Below are positions 22,734 to 31,461 of a DNA stretch of 37,225 bases, piece by piece; positions within the stretch are counted from its first letter, which is position 1; each line of letters starts with the position of its first letter. Source of the stretch: SZUA-430 sp046153995 (GTDB lineage Bacteria; Pseudomonadota; Alphaproteobacteria; Micropepsales; Micropepsaceae). Below the pieces are notes generated by a model. It was not told where the DNA came from, searched no databases, and worked only from the letters and a program-made list of their open reading frames with translations. A program made the position numbers and the translations under genes. The stretch lies in contig JBJXEH010000080.1 in assembly GCA_046153995.1 (NCBI GenBank), positions 1 to 37,225 of the forward strand, given 5' to 3'.

Positions 22734-23432
22734 TCACGACACGCCCTCCCGCATCCGCGCCGCAGCTTGTGCGTTCACGATCTCGCGCTCCGTGAGCAGG
22801 CCCTCGAACGCCTTCTTCGCAAACGCGACGCGCTCCGGCCCCGCACCCTCGGGTGAGCCGCAATTGAACGGCGGCTGCGGATCGTATTCGAAGCCGAGCT
22901 GCATTTGCTTGGCCACATCCTCGCCCCACTCCTCCGCGATCACGGTCAACGCGAAGTCGATCCCCGCGGTGACACCGCCACCCGATATCCGATTGCGATC
23001 CTTAACGACGCGCGCGTTGACGGGTGTCGCGCCAAACGCCGGTAGGAATTCCCGCCACGCCCAGTGGCACGCAGACTTGTAACCCTTCAGCAACCCCGCT
23101 GCGCCAAGAACGAGGGAGCCCGTGCACACCGACGTCACGTACTTCGCGCCTTCGGCCTGCTTGCGAAGGAAGCCCAGCGTCTCTTCATCCGTCATCAACG
23201 CAACTTGTCCCGCGCCGCCCGGTACGCAGATCATGTCGAGCTGCGGACAATCCTTGAACGTCGTCGTCGGCATCAGCGACAAACCAGCATCCGAAGGAAC
23301 GGGCGCCAGCGTCTTCCAGATGTAATGCGCCTTCGCACCAGGCGCACGCGCCAGAAACTGCGCAGGCCCGGTGAGATCGAGCTGCGTCAGGTTCGGGTAA
23401 AGCAAAAAACCGACGTGGAACGGGTTGGTCAT
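22734..23432 (-). CDS. DJ-1/PfpI family protein, isonitrile hydratase-like
   Basis: A 232-residue class I glutamine amidotransferase-like fold. The nucleophile elbow is SVCTGSLVLGAAGLL (Cys103), with the family acid near LTQLDLTGPAQ (Asp19). LYPNLTQLDLTGPAQFL and CPQLDMICVPGG recall the InhA isonitrile hydratase group, which hydrates isonitriles to N-formamides with Cys101, but many uncharacterised relatives exist. The start is ATG at 23432; longer upstream readings belong to the divergent gene's region. It is transcribed away from a GlxA-type AraC regulator 78 bases distant, which itself has a DJ-1-like sensor domain and is the likely regulator. No signal peptide. Confidence 0.88.
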   Translation of the reverse strand: MTNPFHVGFLLYPNLTQLDLTGPAQFLARAPGAKAHYIWKTLAPVPSDAGLSLMPTTTFKDCPQLDMICVPGGAGQVALMTDEETLGFLRKQAEGAKYVTSVCTGSLVLGAAGLLKGYKSACHWAWREFLPAFGATPVNARVVKDRNRISGGGVTAGIDFALTVIAEEWGEDVAKQMQLGFEYDPQPPFNCGSPEGAGPERVAFAKKAFEGLLTEREIVNAQAAARMREGVS

Positions 23433-23510
23433 GCCGAAGCTCCTTCTGTTGCCCCTTGTGTAGCATGGCACCGCCGTGGCACAAATGACAAACAATCGAG
23501 TTTTTCTGCC

Positions 23511-24506
23511 ATGCCGAAACCGCACGTCATCGCAATCCCGATCTACCCTGGGCTTCAGTCGCTCGATGCCATCGGTCCCGCGCAGGTCTTCGCCAGCGCG
23601 AACCAATCGCTCACCCGCGAAGCCTATCGAATCAAGTTCGTCGCGAGCGCGCCCGGCGTAGTCCAAACGTCCGGCGGCTTCGCCCTTCACGCCGATAGCT
23701 TGCGCAGCGTCCCTCCATCGACCATCCACACGCTCATCTGCCCCGGCGGTGAAGACGAACCAATCCGCGCCGCACTCCGCGACAAGGCGCTGATGCGCTG
23801 GCTCAACGATGCAGCACGCGCCGCGAAACGCGCCTGCTCCGTCTGCTCCGGCGCATTTCTGCTGGCCTCGACCGGCATCCTCAAAGGACGCACCGCCGCC
23901 ACGCACTGGAGCGCAACCGCCGAACTTCAGCGCGCCTTCCCCGACATCAACGTGGACGCCGAGTCGATCTACGTCACCGACGGCAAATGCTGGACGTCGG
24001 CGGGCGTCACCACCGGCATCGACATGGCGCTGGCGCTGGTCGAACAGGATCATGGCCGCGACGTCGCGATGTCGGTCGCGCGCCGCCTCGTCGTCTACAT
24101 GCGCCGCCCCGGCCATCAAACGCAGTTCTCCGCAGCGCTCAACGCGCAAGACGTAAAGGACGATAAGCTCGCAAACCTCGCCAGCTGGGTCGAAGCGAAC
24201 CTGACGAAGCGCCTCGACGTCGAAACGCTCGCCGAGCGTGCGGCCATGAGCCCCCGGTCGTTCCACCGCCACATGAAAGACGAACTCGACGTTTCACCGG
24301 CCAAATTCGTCGAATCCATACGCCTGGACGCGGCCCGGCGTTGGTTGGACGAGGGCAAGCTGGACCTCAACACCGTCGCCGCCCGTGCCGGGTTCTCCGG
24401 CCCCGACCACCTGATCCGAGCGTTCAACCGCCGCTTCGGCGTGACACCCGCGGCTTACCGCCAAATTCATGGCGCAGCCCTTGAGAGCCGCGCCGCAGCC
24501 GAATAG
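23511..24506 (+). CDS. GlxA-family AraC-type regulator with DJ-1/PfpI sensor domain
   Basis: A 331-residue regulator. Residues 1-180 are a DJ-1/PfpI-like domain (HVIAIPIYPGLQSLDAIGPAQVF; elbow SVCSGAFLLASTGIL with Cys112); residues about 220-325 are the AraC DNA-binding domain with two helix-turn-helices (LDVETLAERAAMSPRSFHRHMKDEL and the family signature ending AGFSGPDHLIRAFNRRFGVTPAAYR). Start ATG at 23511. It is divergent from the DJ-1 protein gene and followed 9 bases later by pepP, so pepP may be read from its transcript. Likely regulates the divergent gene; ligand unknown. Confidence 0.92.
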   Translation: MPKPHVIAIPIYPGLQSLDAIGPAQVFASANQSLTREAYRIKFVASAPGVVQTSGGFALHADSLRSVPPSTIHTLICPGGEDEPIRAALRDKALMRWLNDAARAAKRACSVCSGAFLLASTGILKGRTAATHWSATAELQRAFPDINVDAESIYVTDGKCWTSAGVTTGIDMALALVEQDHGRDVAMSVARRLVVYMRRPGHQTQFSAALNAQDVKDDKLANLASWVEANLTKRLDVETLAERAAMSPRSFHRHMKDELDVSPAKFVESIRLDAARRWLDEGKLDLNTVAARAGFSGPDHLIRAFNRRFGVTPAAYRQIHGAALESRAAAE

Positions 24507-24515
24507 GTTCCGCCC

Positions 24516-26339
24516 ATGCTGCACCAAACCAAGTTCCAATCCTTCGCCGAAACGACCTCGCCCACCCAAGGCCCGCCACGGCTCGCCGCGCTACGCGCCG
24601 AACTGAAACGCCGCGGCCTCGACGGCTTCGTCGTCCCCCGCGCCGACGAGTACCAGGGCGAGTACGTACCCCCGCGCGCCGACCGCCTCGCTTATCTCAC
24701 CGGCTTCACAGGCTCGGCCGGCGCCGCTGTCGTGCTGCTGGAAAAGGCCGCGATCTTCACCGACGGCCGCTATACCGTGCAGACCGCCGAGCAGGTGGAC
24801 GGCACCGCGTTCGAGTACCGCTCGCTCGTGGACGAGCCGCCACCGGATTGGATCGCCGAACATCTGCCGCAAGGCGCGAAGCTGGCGTACGACCCGTGGA
24901 TGCACACCGCGTCCGGCGTCGAAGCGCTGCAGGCCGCGGTCAAGAAGGCCGGCGGAACACTCGTCGCCGTCACCGACAACCCGCTCGACGCCACCTGGGA
25001 CGACCAGCCGGCACCGCCGCTCGGCGCGGTGACGACGCAACCACTCGAATACGCCGGCGAATCTTCAGAATCGAAACGCGAACGCATCGCCAAAACGATA
25101 CGCGATACGAAGAACGACGCGGCCATGCTGACGCTGCCGGAGTCGATCGCGTGGCTGCTCAACATCCGCGGCTCCGACGTCCCTCACACGCCGTTCCCAC
25201 ACGCCTTCGCGATGCTAAACAGCGACGGCCACGTGGAACTCTTCATCGACCGCCGCAAGTTCACACCGGACATCGACGCCTGGCTCGGCAACCGCGTCAC
25301 GGTGCGGCCGCAGGAAGAACTAGGCTCGCATCTGAAAGCACAAAAACGCCGCCGCATCCAAATCGACCCAGCAACCGCCTCGGCGTGGATGTTCGACCAG
25401 CTAAAGGCGGCCGGTGCCGAAATCGTCCGCGCGGCCGATCCGGTGCTGTTGCCGAAAGCGTGCAAGAACCCGACCGAACTCGACGGCACACGCCGCGCAC
25501 ACGTGCGCGACGGCGCCTGCGTCTCGCGCTTCCTCGCGTGGCTCTCGAAAGAAGGCCCAAAGGGCAACATCGACGAGATCGAAGCCTGCCGCGTGCTTGA
25601 AGACTTTCGCCTCGAAACCGGCGCGCTGAAAGACCTGAGCTTTGGCTCCATCTCGGGTGCAGGCCCGAACGGCGCGCTACCGCATTATCGAGTCACCAAG
25701 ACGTCGAACCGCAAGATCAAGTCGGGTGAGATTTATCTGATCGACTCCGGCGGCCAATATCTCGACGGAACCACGGACATCACGCGCACAGTCGCGATCG
25801 GTACGCCGACCGCGGAGATGAAGGACCGCTTCACCCGCGTGCTCAAAGGCCACATCGCGCTCGCCCGCGCGCGCTTCCCCGAAGGCACGACCGGCGTGCA
25901 ATTGGACACGCTGGCGCGCATGTCGCTCTGGGAGGGCGGCTTCGACTACGACCACGGCACCGGCCACGGTGTCGGCAGTTACTTGAGCGTCCACGAAGGC
26001 CCGCAAAACATCTCAAAGCGCCTGATCAACGTGGCCCTGAAACCCGGCATGATCGTCTCGAACGAACCCGGCTACTACAAGGTCAACCACTACGGCATCC
26101 GCATCGAAAACCTGATCGTCGTGACCGAACCCAAAGACGTCGGCGGCGACCGCAAGATGATGGAGTTCGAAACGCTGACGCTCGCGCCGATCGATCTCAG
26201 CTTGGTCGAGGCCAAAATGCTCACCGAAGCGGAACGCGCCTGGCTAAACGCCTACCACGTCCGCGTCCGCGAAACGCTGAATGGTAAAACGGACACGACG
26301 ACAGAGGCGTGGATCACAGAGTCGACGAAGTCGATCTAG
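24516..26339 (+). CDS. pepP: Xaa-Pro aminopeptidase (aminopeptidase P, M24B), long form
   Basis: A 607-residue three-domain aminopeptidase P that removes the N-terminal residue before proline. Two creatinase-like N-terminal domains (starting LAALRAELKRRGLDGFVVPRADEYQGEYVP) precede the pita-bread domain. The dinuclear metal ligands are all present: Asp410 (YLIDSGG), Asp421 (TTDITRT), His484 (GTGHGVG), Glu517 (SNEPGYY) and Glu531 (IRIENL). It is cytoplasmic and eukaryote-like in length, as is common in alphaproteobacteria. The start is ATG 24516. The last base of its stop codon is the first base of the large inverted repeat that follows. Confidence 0.94.
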   Translation: MLHQTKFQSFAETTSPTQGPPRLAALRAELKRRGLDGFVVPRADEYQGEYVPPRADRLAYLTGFTGSAGAAVVLLEKAAIFTDGRYTVQTAEQVDGTAFEYRSLVDEPPPDWIAEHLPQGAKLAYDPWMHTASGVEALQAAVKKAGGTLVAVTDNPLDATWDDQPAPPLGAVTTQPLEYAGESSESKRERIAKTIRDTKNDAAMLTLPESIAWLLNIRGSDVPHTPFPHAFAMLNSDGHVELFIDRRKFTPDIDAWLGNRVTVRPQEELGSHLKAQKRRRIQIDPATASAWMFDQLKAAGAEIVRAADPVLLPKACKNPTELDGTRRAHVRDGACVSRFLAWLSKEGPKGNIDEIEACRVLEDFRLETGALKDLSFGSISGAGPNGALPHYRVTKTSNRKIKSGEIYLIDSGGQYLDGTTDITRTVAIGTPTAEMKDRFTRVLKGHIALARARFPEGTTGVQLDTLARMSLWEGGFDYDHGTGHGVGSYLSVHEGPQNISKRLINVALKPGMIVSNEPGYYKVNHYGIRIENLIVVTEPKDVGGDRKMMEFETLTLAPIDLSLVEAKMLTEAERAWLNAYHVRVRETLNGKTDTTTEAWITESTKSI

Positions 26340-26414
26340 CCTGGGAGCGCCGGCTTCCAGCCGGCTCTTAGGACAACTCCAACAAGGGCCGGCTAGAAGC
26401 CGGCGCTCCCAGGC
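26339..26414. repeat. 27-bp-arm inverted repeat abutting a start codon (REP-like)
   Basis: Arms 26339-26365 and 26388-26414 are reverse complements with one mismatch (C26359 versus T in the other arm), separated by 22 bases. Each arm contains its own nested palindrome, GCCGGCTT...AGCCGGC. The left arm begins at the last base of the pepP stop codon and the right arm ends at the base before the VOC protein's ATG. The motif TGGGAGCGCCGGC resembles, from memory, a dispersed REP family found in several bacterial phyla. A transcript would fold into a very stable hairpin. Confidence 0.88.
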
Positions 26415-27215
26415 ATGGCCCCCATCACCCGCCTCGATCACGTCGTCATCGCCGTCAAAAACCTCGGCGCAGCCGCCGCGACCTACAAGAAGCTCGGCTT
26501 CACGCTGACGCCGCGCGGTTTGCATGAGGGCAAGGGCACTGGCAACAACTGCATCATGTTCGGCTCGACCTACATCGAGTTGCTCGGCATCATCGACGAA
26601 ACCGGCGCGAAGGGCCGCCTGGCCGACCGCGTGAACGCCCGCGGCGAAGGCGGGATGGCAATCGCCTATGGCGCAGATGATGCCGACGAAACCTACGCAG
26701 CACTCCGCGCCGCCAGCATCGAAGCCGAACTGCCGAACGACCTCAGCCGCCCCCTCGACCTCGACGGCAAACGCGACATGGTCCGCTTCCGCAACATCAT
26801 GTTGCCGAAACTCGCGTTACCCGAAACGATGCAATTCGTCTGCACGCACCAGACCCCCGAACTCACCCGCGCCCGCCACGAGTGGCAGCTGCATCCTTCA
26901 GGCGCAATCGGCGTCGCGGAAGTGGTCATAGCGGTCGACGACATCGGCGCCGCAAGGCGCGAACTCGCAGGCCCAGCACTCACGAATTCTGCGATCACCC
27001 TGCTGACGCCTGCCGGCGCCGAGCAGCGCTTCGGCAAGTCCCTGCAAGGCGCACCGCAACACGGCATTGTCGCGATCACGATCCGCCTGCACGAACCCGA
27101 CGCCGCCGCCGCAATGCTCTCAATGGCCAAGGTCCCGCATCACGAAACCCGCAACACCGTCACCGTCCCCGCGCACGCCACCCACGGCGTGGTGATCGAG
27201 TTCGCCGAGACCTAG
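26415..27215 (+). CDS. VOC superfamily glyoxalase-like domain protein
   Basis: A 266-residue protein with two vicinal-oxygen-chelate halves of the glyoxalase-like type. The first half opens RLDHVVIAVKNLGAAAATYKKLGF, with a typical metal histidine (His9) and YIELLGI for a glutamate ligand; the second half has GVAEVVIAVDDIGAARRELAG near 170 and ends HGVVIEFAE. Related proteins act on unknown small molecules, so no substrate is given. The start at 26415 is fixed by the family N terminus; the bases before it belong to the inverted repeat and contain no ribosome-binding site, so translation may be inefficient or coupled to pepP. Confidence 0.88.
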   Translation: MAPITRLDHVVIAVKNLGAAAATYKKLGFTLTPRGLHEGKGTGNNCIMFGSTYIELLGIIDETGAKGRLADRVNARGEGGMAIAYGADDADETYAALRAASIEAELPNDLSRPLDLDGKRDMVRFRNIMLPKLALPETMQFVCTHQTPELTRARHEWQLHPSGAIGVAEVVIAVDDIGAARRELAGPALTNSAITLLTPAGAEQRFGKSLQGAPQHGIVAITIRLHEPDAAAAMLSMAKVPHHETRNTVTVPAHATHGVVIEFAET

Positions 27216-27258
27216 ACCACTCTCGCCATTGGGCCGAAGCTTCATTATGCTGGCTCAA

Positions 27259-27648
27259 ATGAAACTACGAATGCGCATGGTCACTGTAGCCCTCTTGCTC
27301 TTGGTCTCGACGTTCGAATCATCAGCAACGACAACCGTGTGCTCGAACCCCGACCGAAAACAGACTCTTGAGCGACTGAGCTTGCCAATCCCCGATCAGG
27401 ATGAGCCAGCTTTCGCTGCTTCGATGCGCCGATTTGAAGGCGTGACTGACATGTCGAGAGCGGAGGTCAGCTCAGTAAGAAGGCGAACTATCATTTTTCA
27501 AAGCCCACAAGTCAGCGTCGTCATTCGGATAAGAACTGAGCGGGGAGAAAAAACCGCCACGGCTACAGTGGAGCGAACCTGCATCAACGACGCGTTGGAA
27601 GACTGGCGGCCATACTGGAAAGCATTTCGTAAATTCGTTGGAAGGTAG
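27259..27648 (+). CDS. Small exported protein of unknown function (compositional outlier)
   Basis: A 129-residue protein if started at ATG 27259; in-frame ATGs at 27229 and 27247 are alternatives and none has a clear ribosome-binding site. Residues 1-24 are a signal peptide (basic MKLRMRM, core VTVALLLLVSTF). The mature part contains two cysteines (TTVCSN and ERTCIN) that could pair. No family recognised. The DNA is visibly less GC-rich than its neighbours and uses codons such as AGA, AGG and ATA that are rare here, which suggests an orphan or recently acquired gene. It sits between the VOC gene and the convergent ligA stop, 6 bases away. Confidence 0.7.
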   Translation: MKLRMRMVTVALLLLVSTFESSATTTVCSNPDRKQTLERLSLPIPDQDEPAFAASMRRFEGVTDMSRAEVSSVRRRTIIFQSPQVSVVIRIRTERGEKTATATVERTCINDALEDWRPYWKAFRKFVGR

Positions 27649-27654
27649 GGGACC

Positions 27655-29754
27655 TTACCCAATCAGCTTAAGCCAATCGTCTTCGCTGATCACCTTGACG
27701 CCGTGCTTCTCGGCCTCTTTCAGCTTCGACCCCGCCCCCGGCCCGGCGACCACCAAATCTGTCTTCGCCGACACCGAACCCGCGACTTTGGCCCCCAGCG
27801 ACTCCGCGCGCGCCTTTGCTTCGCTGCGCGTCACCTTCTCGAGACTGCCGGTGAACACGATCGTCTTGCCCGAGACCGCGGTATCCGACTTGGGCCTCTC
27901 GGCCTCCTCGATGTCGAGGATGTCGAGCAGCCGCGTGACCTCCTCGCGATTGTGACCTTCGCCGAAGAACTCTGCGATCGCCTTGGCAGACGTGTCGCCG
28001 ATGCCCTCGATCGCGTCCAGTTCGGCGAGCGTCTTCTCGTCGCCGTCCGCCGCCGCCGTCATAGCCTTCACGAACGCCTTTGCCGAACCGTAGTTCAACG
28101 CGAGCAACCGAGCCGTGGACTCACCCACATGCCGGATGCCAAGCGCAAAGATGAACCGGTTGAGCCCAACCGTCCGCTTCGCCCCAATCGCCGCGAACAG
28201 CTTCGCCGCCGATTGCGGCCCCCATCCTTCTCGCGCCGCAATCGCTTGTTGCCCGGACCCGTACTTGTCTTCCAACAAAAAAATGTCCGACGGATGCGCA
28301 ATCAGCTTGTCCACCAAGAACGCATCCACATGCTTCGATCCGAACCCCTCAATGTCGAACGCGTTGCGCGACACGAAGTGCTTCAACCGCTCCGCCGCTT
28401 GCGCCGGGCAAATCAACCCGCCGGTGCAGCGCCGCGCAACGGACTCTTCGCCGTCATCATCCACCGCCCGCACGGCATGACTTCCGCACGCGGGACACTT
28501 GTCGGGAAATTTGTACGCCCTCGCACCCTTCGGCCGCTTTTCCTCGACCACACGCACAATCTGTGGGATCACGTCGCCCGCGCGCTGCACGACGACCGTG
28601 TCGCCAACGCGCACGTCCTTGCGCGCAATCTCGTCCTCGTTGTGCAACGTCGCGTTCGTCACCACGACGCCGCCGACCGTCACCGGTTTCAACCGCGCCA
28701 CCGGCGTGAGCGTCCCCGTGCGGCCAACCTGAATGTCGATCCCAAGCAACTCCGTCTCCGCCTGCTCCGCCGGAAACTTGTGCGCCACAGCCCAACGCGG
28801 TGCGCGGCTCACGAACCCAAGCCGCTGCTGCCAATCGAGCCGGTCGACCTTGTAAACGACACCATCGATGTCGTAGCCGAGCGACGCACGCTTCCCCGCG
28901 ATTTTCTCGTAGTACTTCAGGATCGCCTCGACGCTGGTGAAGCGCTTCATCTCCGGATTGGTGGTTAGCCCCCAATCGGCGAACGCCTCGATCACCTCGC
29001 TCTGGGTCTTGCCCGGAACCTTGGAAACCTCGCCCCATGTGTAGGCGAAGAACTTCAAAGGCCGCCGCGCCGTGATCGACGAATCCAACTGGCGCAACGA
29101 CCCCGCAGCGGCATTGCGTGGATTGGCGAACGTCTTCTCCTCGCGCGCCTCCTGGTCCTTGTTTAGCTTCGCGAAATCTGCGTGGCTCAAAAACACCTCG
29201 CCGCGCACCTCGATCAGCTCGGGCACGCCGCGGCCTTTCAGCGTGTGCGGAATGTCCTTCAGCGTCTTCAAATTCGCGGTCACGTCCTCGCCGACCGCGC
29301 CGTCCCCGCGCGTGGCGCCGAGTACCAACTTGCCATCTTCGTAGCGCAAGCTCGCCGAGAGACCATCGATCTTGGGTTCCGCCGTGAACGCAAGCTCCTC
29401 GTCGAGGGGCAGGTTCAAGAAACGCCGGATGCGATCGACGAAGTCCGTCACGTCCTCGTCGTCGAACGCGTTGTCGAGCGACAGCATCGGCACGCCGTGC
29501 TTGACCTTGCCGAATTTCTCCGCCGCCGCATAACCGACCCGCCGTGACGGACTGTCGGGGCGGATCAACTCCGGAAACTTCGCCTCGATCGCCGCGTTCC
29601 GCTTCTTCAGCGCGTCATAGTCCGCGTCGGAGATCTCCGGCGCGTCTTCGACGTGATAGCGCTTGTCGTGTTCCGCGATCTCGCGCGCAAGCCGCGCAAG
29701 TTCGGACGCAGCGTCTTTCTCGCTGAGCTTTGTAACCGGCGCAGGCTTCGTCAC
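27655..29754 (-). CDS. ligA: NAD-dependent DNA ligase LigA
   Basis: A 699-residue replicative ligase sealing nicks with NAD. Domain order: Ia domain (HDKRYHVEDAPEISDADYDAL), adenylation domain with catalytic Lys128 in EPKIDG, OB fold, four-cysteine zinc finger (CPACGSHAV ... CTGGLICPAQ), helix-hairpin-helix repeats, and a C-terminal BRCT domain (SGKTIVFTGSLEKVTRSEAKA). The start is GTG at 29754, overlapping the recN stop as GTGA. Essential housekeeping gene, normal length. Confidence 0.97.
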   Translation of the reverse strand: MTKPAPVTKLSEKDAASELARLAREIAEHDKRYHVEDAPEISDADYDALKKRNAAIEAKFPELIRPDSPSRRVGYAAAEKFGKVKHGVPMLSLDNAFDDEDVTDFVDRIRRFLNLPLDEELAFTAEPKIDGLSASLRYEDGKLVLGATRGDGAVGEDVTANLKTLKDIPHTLKGRGVPELIEVRGEVFLSHADFAKLNKDQEAREEKTFANPRNAAAGSLRQLDSSITARRPLKFFAYTWGEVSKVPGKTQSEVIEAFADWGLTTNPEMKRFTSVEAILKYYEKIAGKRASLGYDIDGVVYKVDRLDWQQRLGFVSRAPRWAVAHKFPAEQAETELLGIDIQVGRTGTLTPVARLKPVTVGGVVVTNATLHNEDEIARKDVRVGDTVVVQRAGDVIPQIVRVVEEKRPKGARAYKFPDKCPACGSHAVRAVDDDGEESVARRCTGGLICPAQAAERLKHFVSRNAFDIEGFGSKHVDAFLVDKLIAHPSDIFLLEDKYGSGQQAIAAREGWGPQSAAKLFAAIGAKRTVGLNRFIFALGIRHVGESTARLLALNYGSAKAFVKAMTAAADGDEKTLAELDAIEGIGDTSAKAIAEFFGEGHNREEVTRLLDILDIEEAERPKSDTAVSGKTIVFTGSLEKVTRSEAKARAESLGAKVAGSVSAKTDLVVAGPGAGSKLKEAEKHGVKVISEDDWLKLIG

Positions 29755-31442
29755 GTCGCCCGCCGCCGTTTCGGCATTTGCGTCACAGCCCCGCCGATCA
29801 GCCGGTCGGCCGCTGCGCGTGCCTCGTCGGTCACCTTCGCGCCGGCCAGCATGCGCGCGATTTCCTCGCGCCGCCCGGGCGCATCGAGCAACTCGACCCG
29901 CGTTGTCATCGCGCCCGCCGTCATCGCCTTCGAGACGCGCAAATGATGCATCCCGCGCGCAGCCACCTGCGGCGAGTGCGTCACCACCAAAACCTGCTCG
30001 CCCTTCGCGAGCCGCGCCAGCCGCTCGCCAACGGCATCCGCAACCGCCCCGCCGACGCCGCGATCGACTTCGTCGAAGATCAACGTCGAGGCCGACCCTT
30101 CGTCCGCTAGCGCCACCTTCAAAGCCAAAATAAACCGCGCCAACTCGCCGCCTGAGGCGATGCGCGTCAGCCCGCCGAACGGCGCACCGGGATTTGTAGC
30201 GACCATGAACTCGACACGGTCGCGGCCGGACGGCCCGGCCACATCTGTCGTCGCGATCTGCGTACGGAACAGCGCATGTTCCAACTTCAACGGCGCAAGC
30301 TCTTTCGCGACCCGCTGATCCAACCCTTCCGCTGCCTTCGCGCGCGCCGCCGACAAGGCGCCTGCCGCCTTATCGAATACCTTACGCGCCTGAACCTTCA
30401 GCCGCTCCAGCTCCGCCGCCCGCGACTGCGCGCCGGCCAACACCTGAAGCTTCGCCTCCGCGTCAGCGCGCTTCGCCGCAAGCCCGTCACACGTGCCACC
30501 ATACTTCCGCGCAGCCGCGCGCAGAGCGAAGAGCCGGATCTCGGCCTTCTCAAGCGTGTTGGCATCGAACGCCAACCCGCGCGCCGCAGCGTCAACCGCC
30601 CGCCGCGCCTCTGCCGCCTCGATCACCGCCCGATCGAGCGCCGCGACTGCTGCATCGAGCCGCCCCTGCGCCACTGTCTGCGCGCGGCTCAACCGGCGCA
30701 GCGCCAAACTCATCCGCGCCTCGATGCCGCCGTTGCCGGACAGCGCCTCGACCGCCTCATGCAAATCGCTCGAAATCTTCTCCGATGCCATCATCACGGC
30801 GCGCGCGTTCGCAAGCTCCGCCTCTTCGCCCGCACGCACGTCGAGCGTCCTCAATTCCTCCGCCATATGCTTCAGATAGTCGAAGTCTTGAGCTGCGCGC
30901 TGCTGCACCTCGGCTTCGGCGCGCGCCGCCTCTTCGGCCGCAGACAAAGCGCGCCAAGCGCCCTCGACGGCCGCAACCTCGTCGTCGAGCCCGCCGAACG
31001 CATCGAGCAGATTGCGATGACCCGCAGCGTCGAGCAGCCCGCGATCGTCGTGCTGCCCGTGGATCTCAAGCAACATCGCGCCGGCCTCGCGCATGAGCCC
31101 GATCGACACAGGCTGATCGTTGATGAAGGCCCGGCTCCGCCCATCGCTCGCGATTGAACGGCGAAAGATCAACGCGCCGTCGCTCTCAAGTCCGTTGCCG
31201 CCAAGCGCCGCGCGCGCCGGATGCTTCCCCGGCGGATCGAACACGGCCGTGACGGAGGCTTGCGCACCGCCCGCGCGAATGAACCCGCGCTCGGCCCGTC
31301 CGCCGGTCGCAAGTCCCAAGGCATCAAGCAGGATGGACTTCCCCGCCCCCGTTTCGCCCGTGAGCACGCAAAGCCCCGGCGCGAACTCCAAGTCCAACCG
31401 CTCGATCAGCACAAAGTCGCGGATCGAGAGAGACGTCAGCAT
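29751..31442 (-). CDS. recN: DNA repair protein RecN
   Basis: A 563-residue SMC-like ATPase acting early in double-strand break repair. Walker A GETGAGKS at 29-36, the long coiled-coil arms rich in Ala, Glu and Arg (about 150-370), the signature LTRIASGGELARFILALK, and Walker B TLIFDEVDRGVGG. The start is ATG 31442. It lies 19 bases after the bamD stop and overlaps ligA by 4 bases; the bamD-recN-ligA chain is typical of alphaproteobacteria. Confidence 0.97.
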   Translation of the reverse strand: MLTSLSIRDFVLIERLDLEFAPGLCVLTGETGAGKSILLDALGLATGGRAERGFIRAGGAQASVTAVFDPPGKHPARAALGGNGLESDGALIFRRSIASDGRSRAFINDQPVSIGLMREAGAMLLEIHGQHDDRGLLDAAGHRNLLDAFGGLDDEVAAVEGAWRALSAAEEAARAEAEVQQRAAQDFDYLKHMAEELRTLDVRAGEEAELANARAVMMASEKISSDLHEAVEALSGNGGIEARMSLALRRLSRAQTVAQGRLDAAVAALDRAVIEAAEARRAVDAAARGLAFDANTLEKAEIRLFALRAAARKYGGTCDGLAAKRADAEAKLQVLAGAQSRAAELERLKVQARKVFDKAAGALSAARAKAAEGLDQRVAKELAPLKLEHALFRTQIATTDVAGPSGRDRVEFMVATNPGAPFGGLTRIASGGELARFILALKVALADEGSASTLIFDEVDRGVGGAVADAVGERLARLAKGEQVLVVTHSPQVAARGMHHLRVSKAMTAGAMTTRVELLDAPGRREEIARMLAGAKVTDEARAAADRLIGGAVTQMPKRRRAT

Positions 31443-31461
31443 CGTGAGGCGTCAGGCCTTA

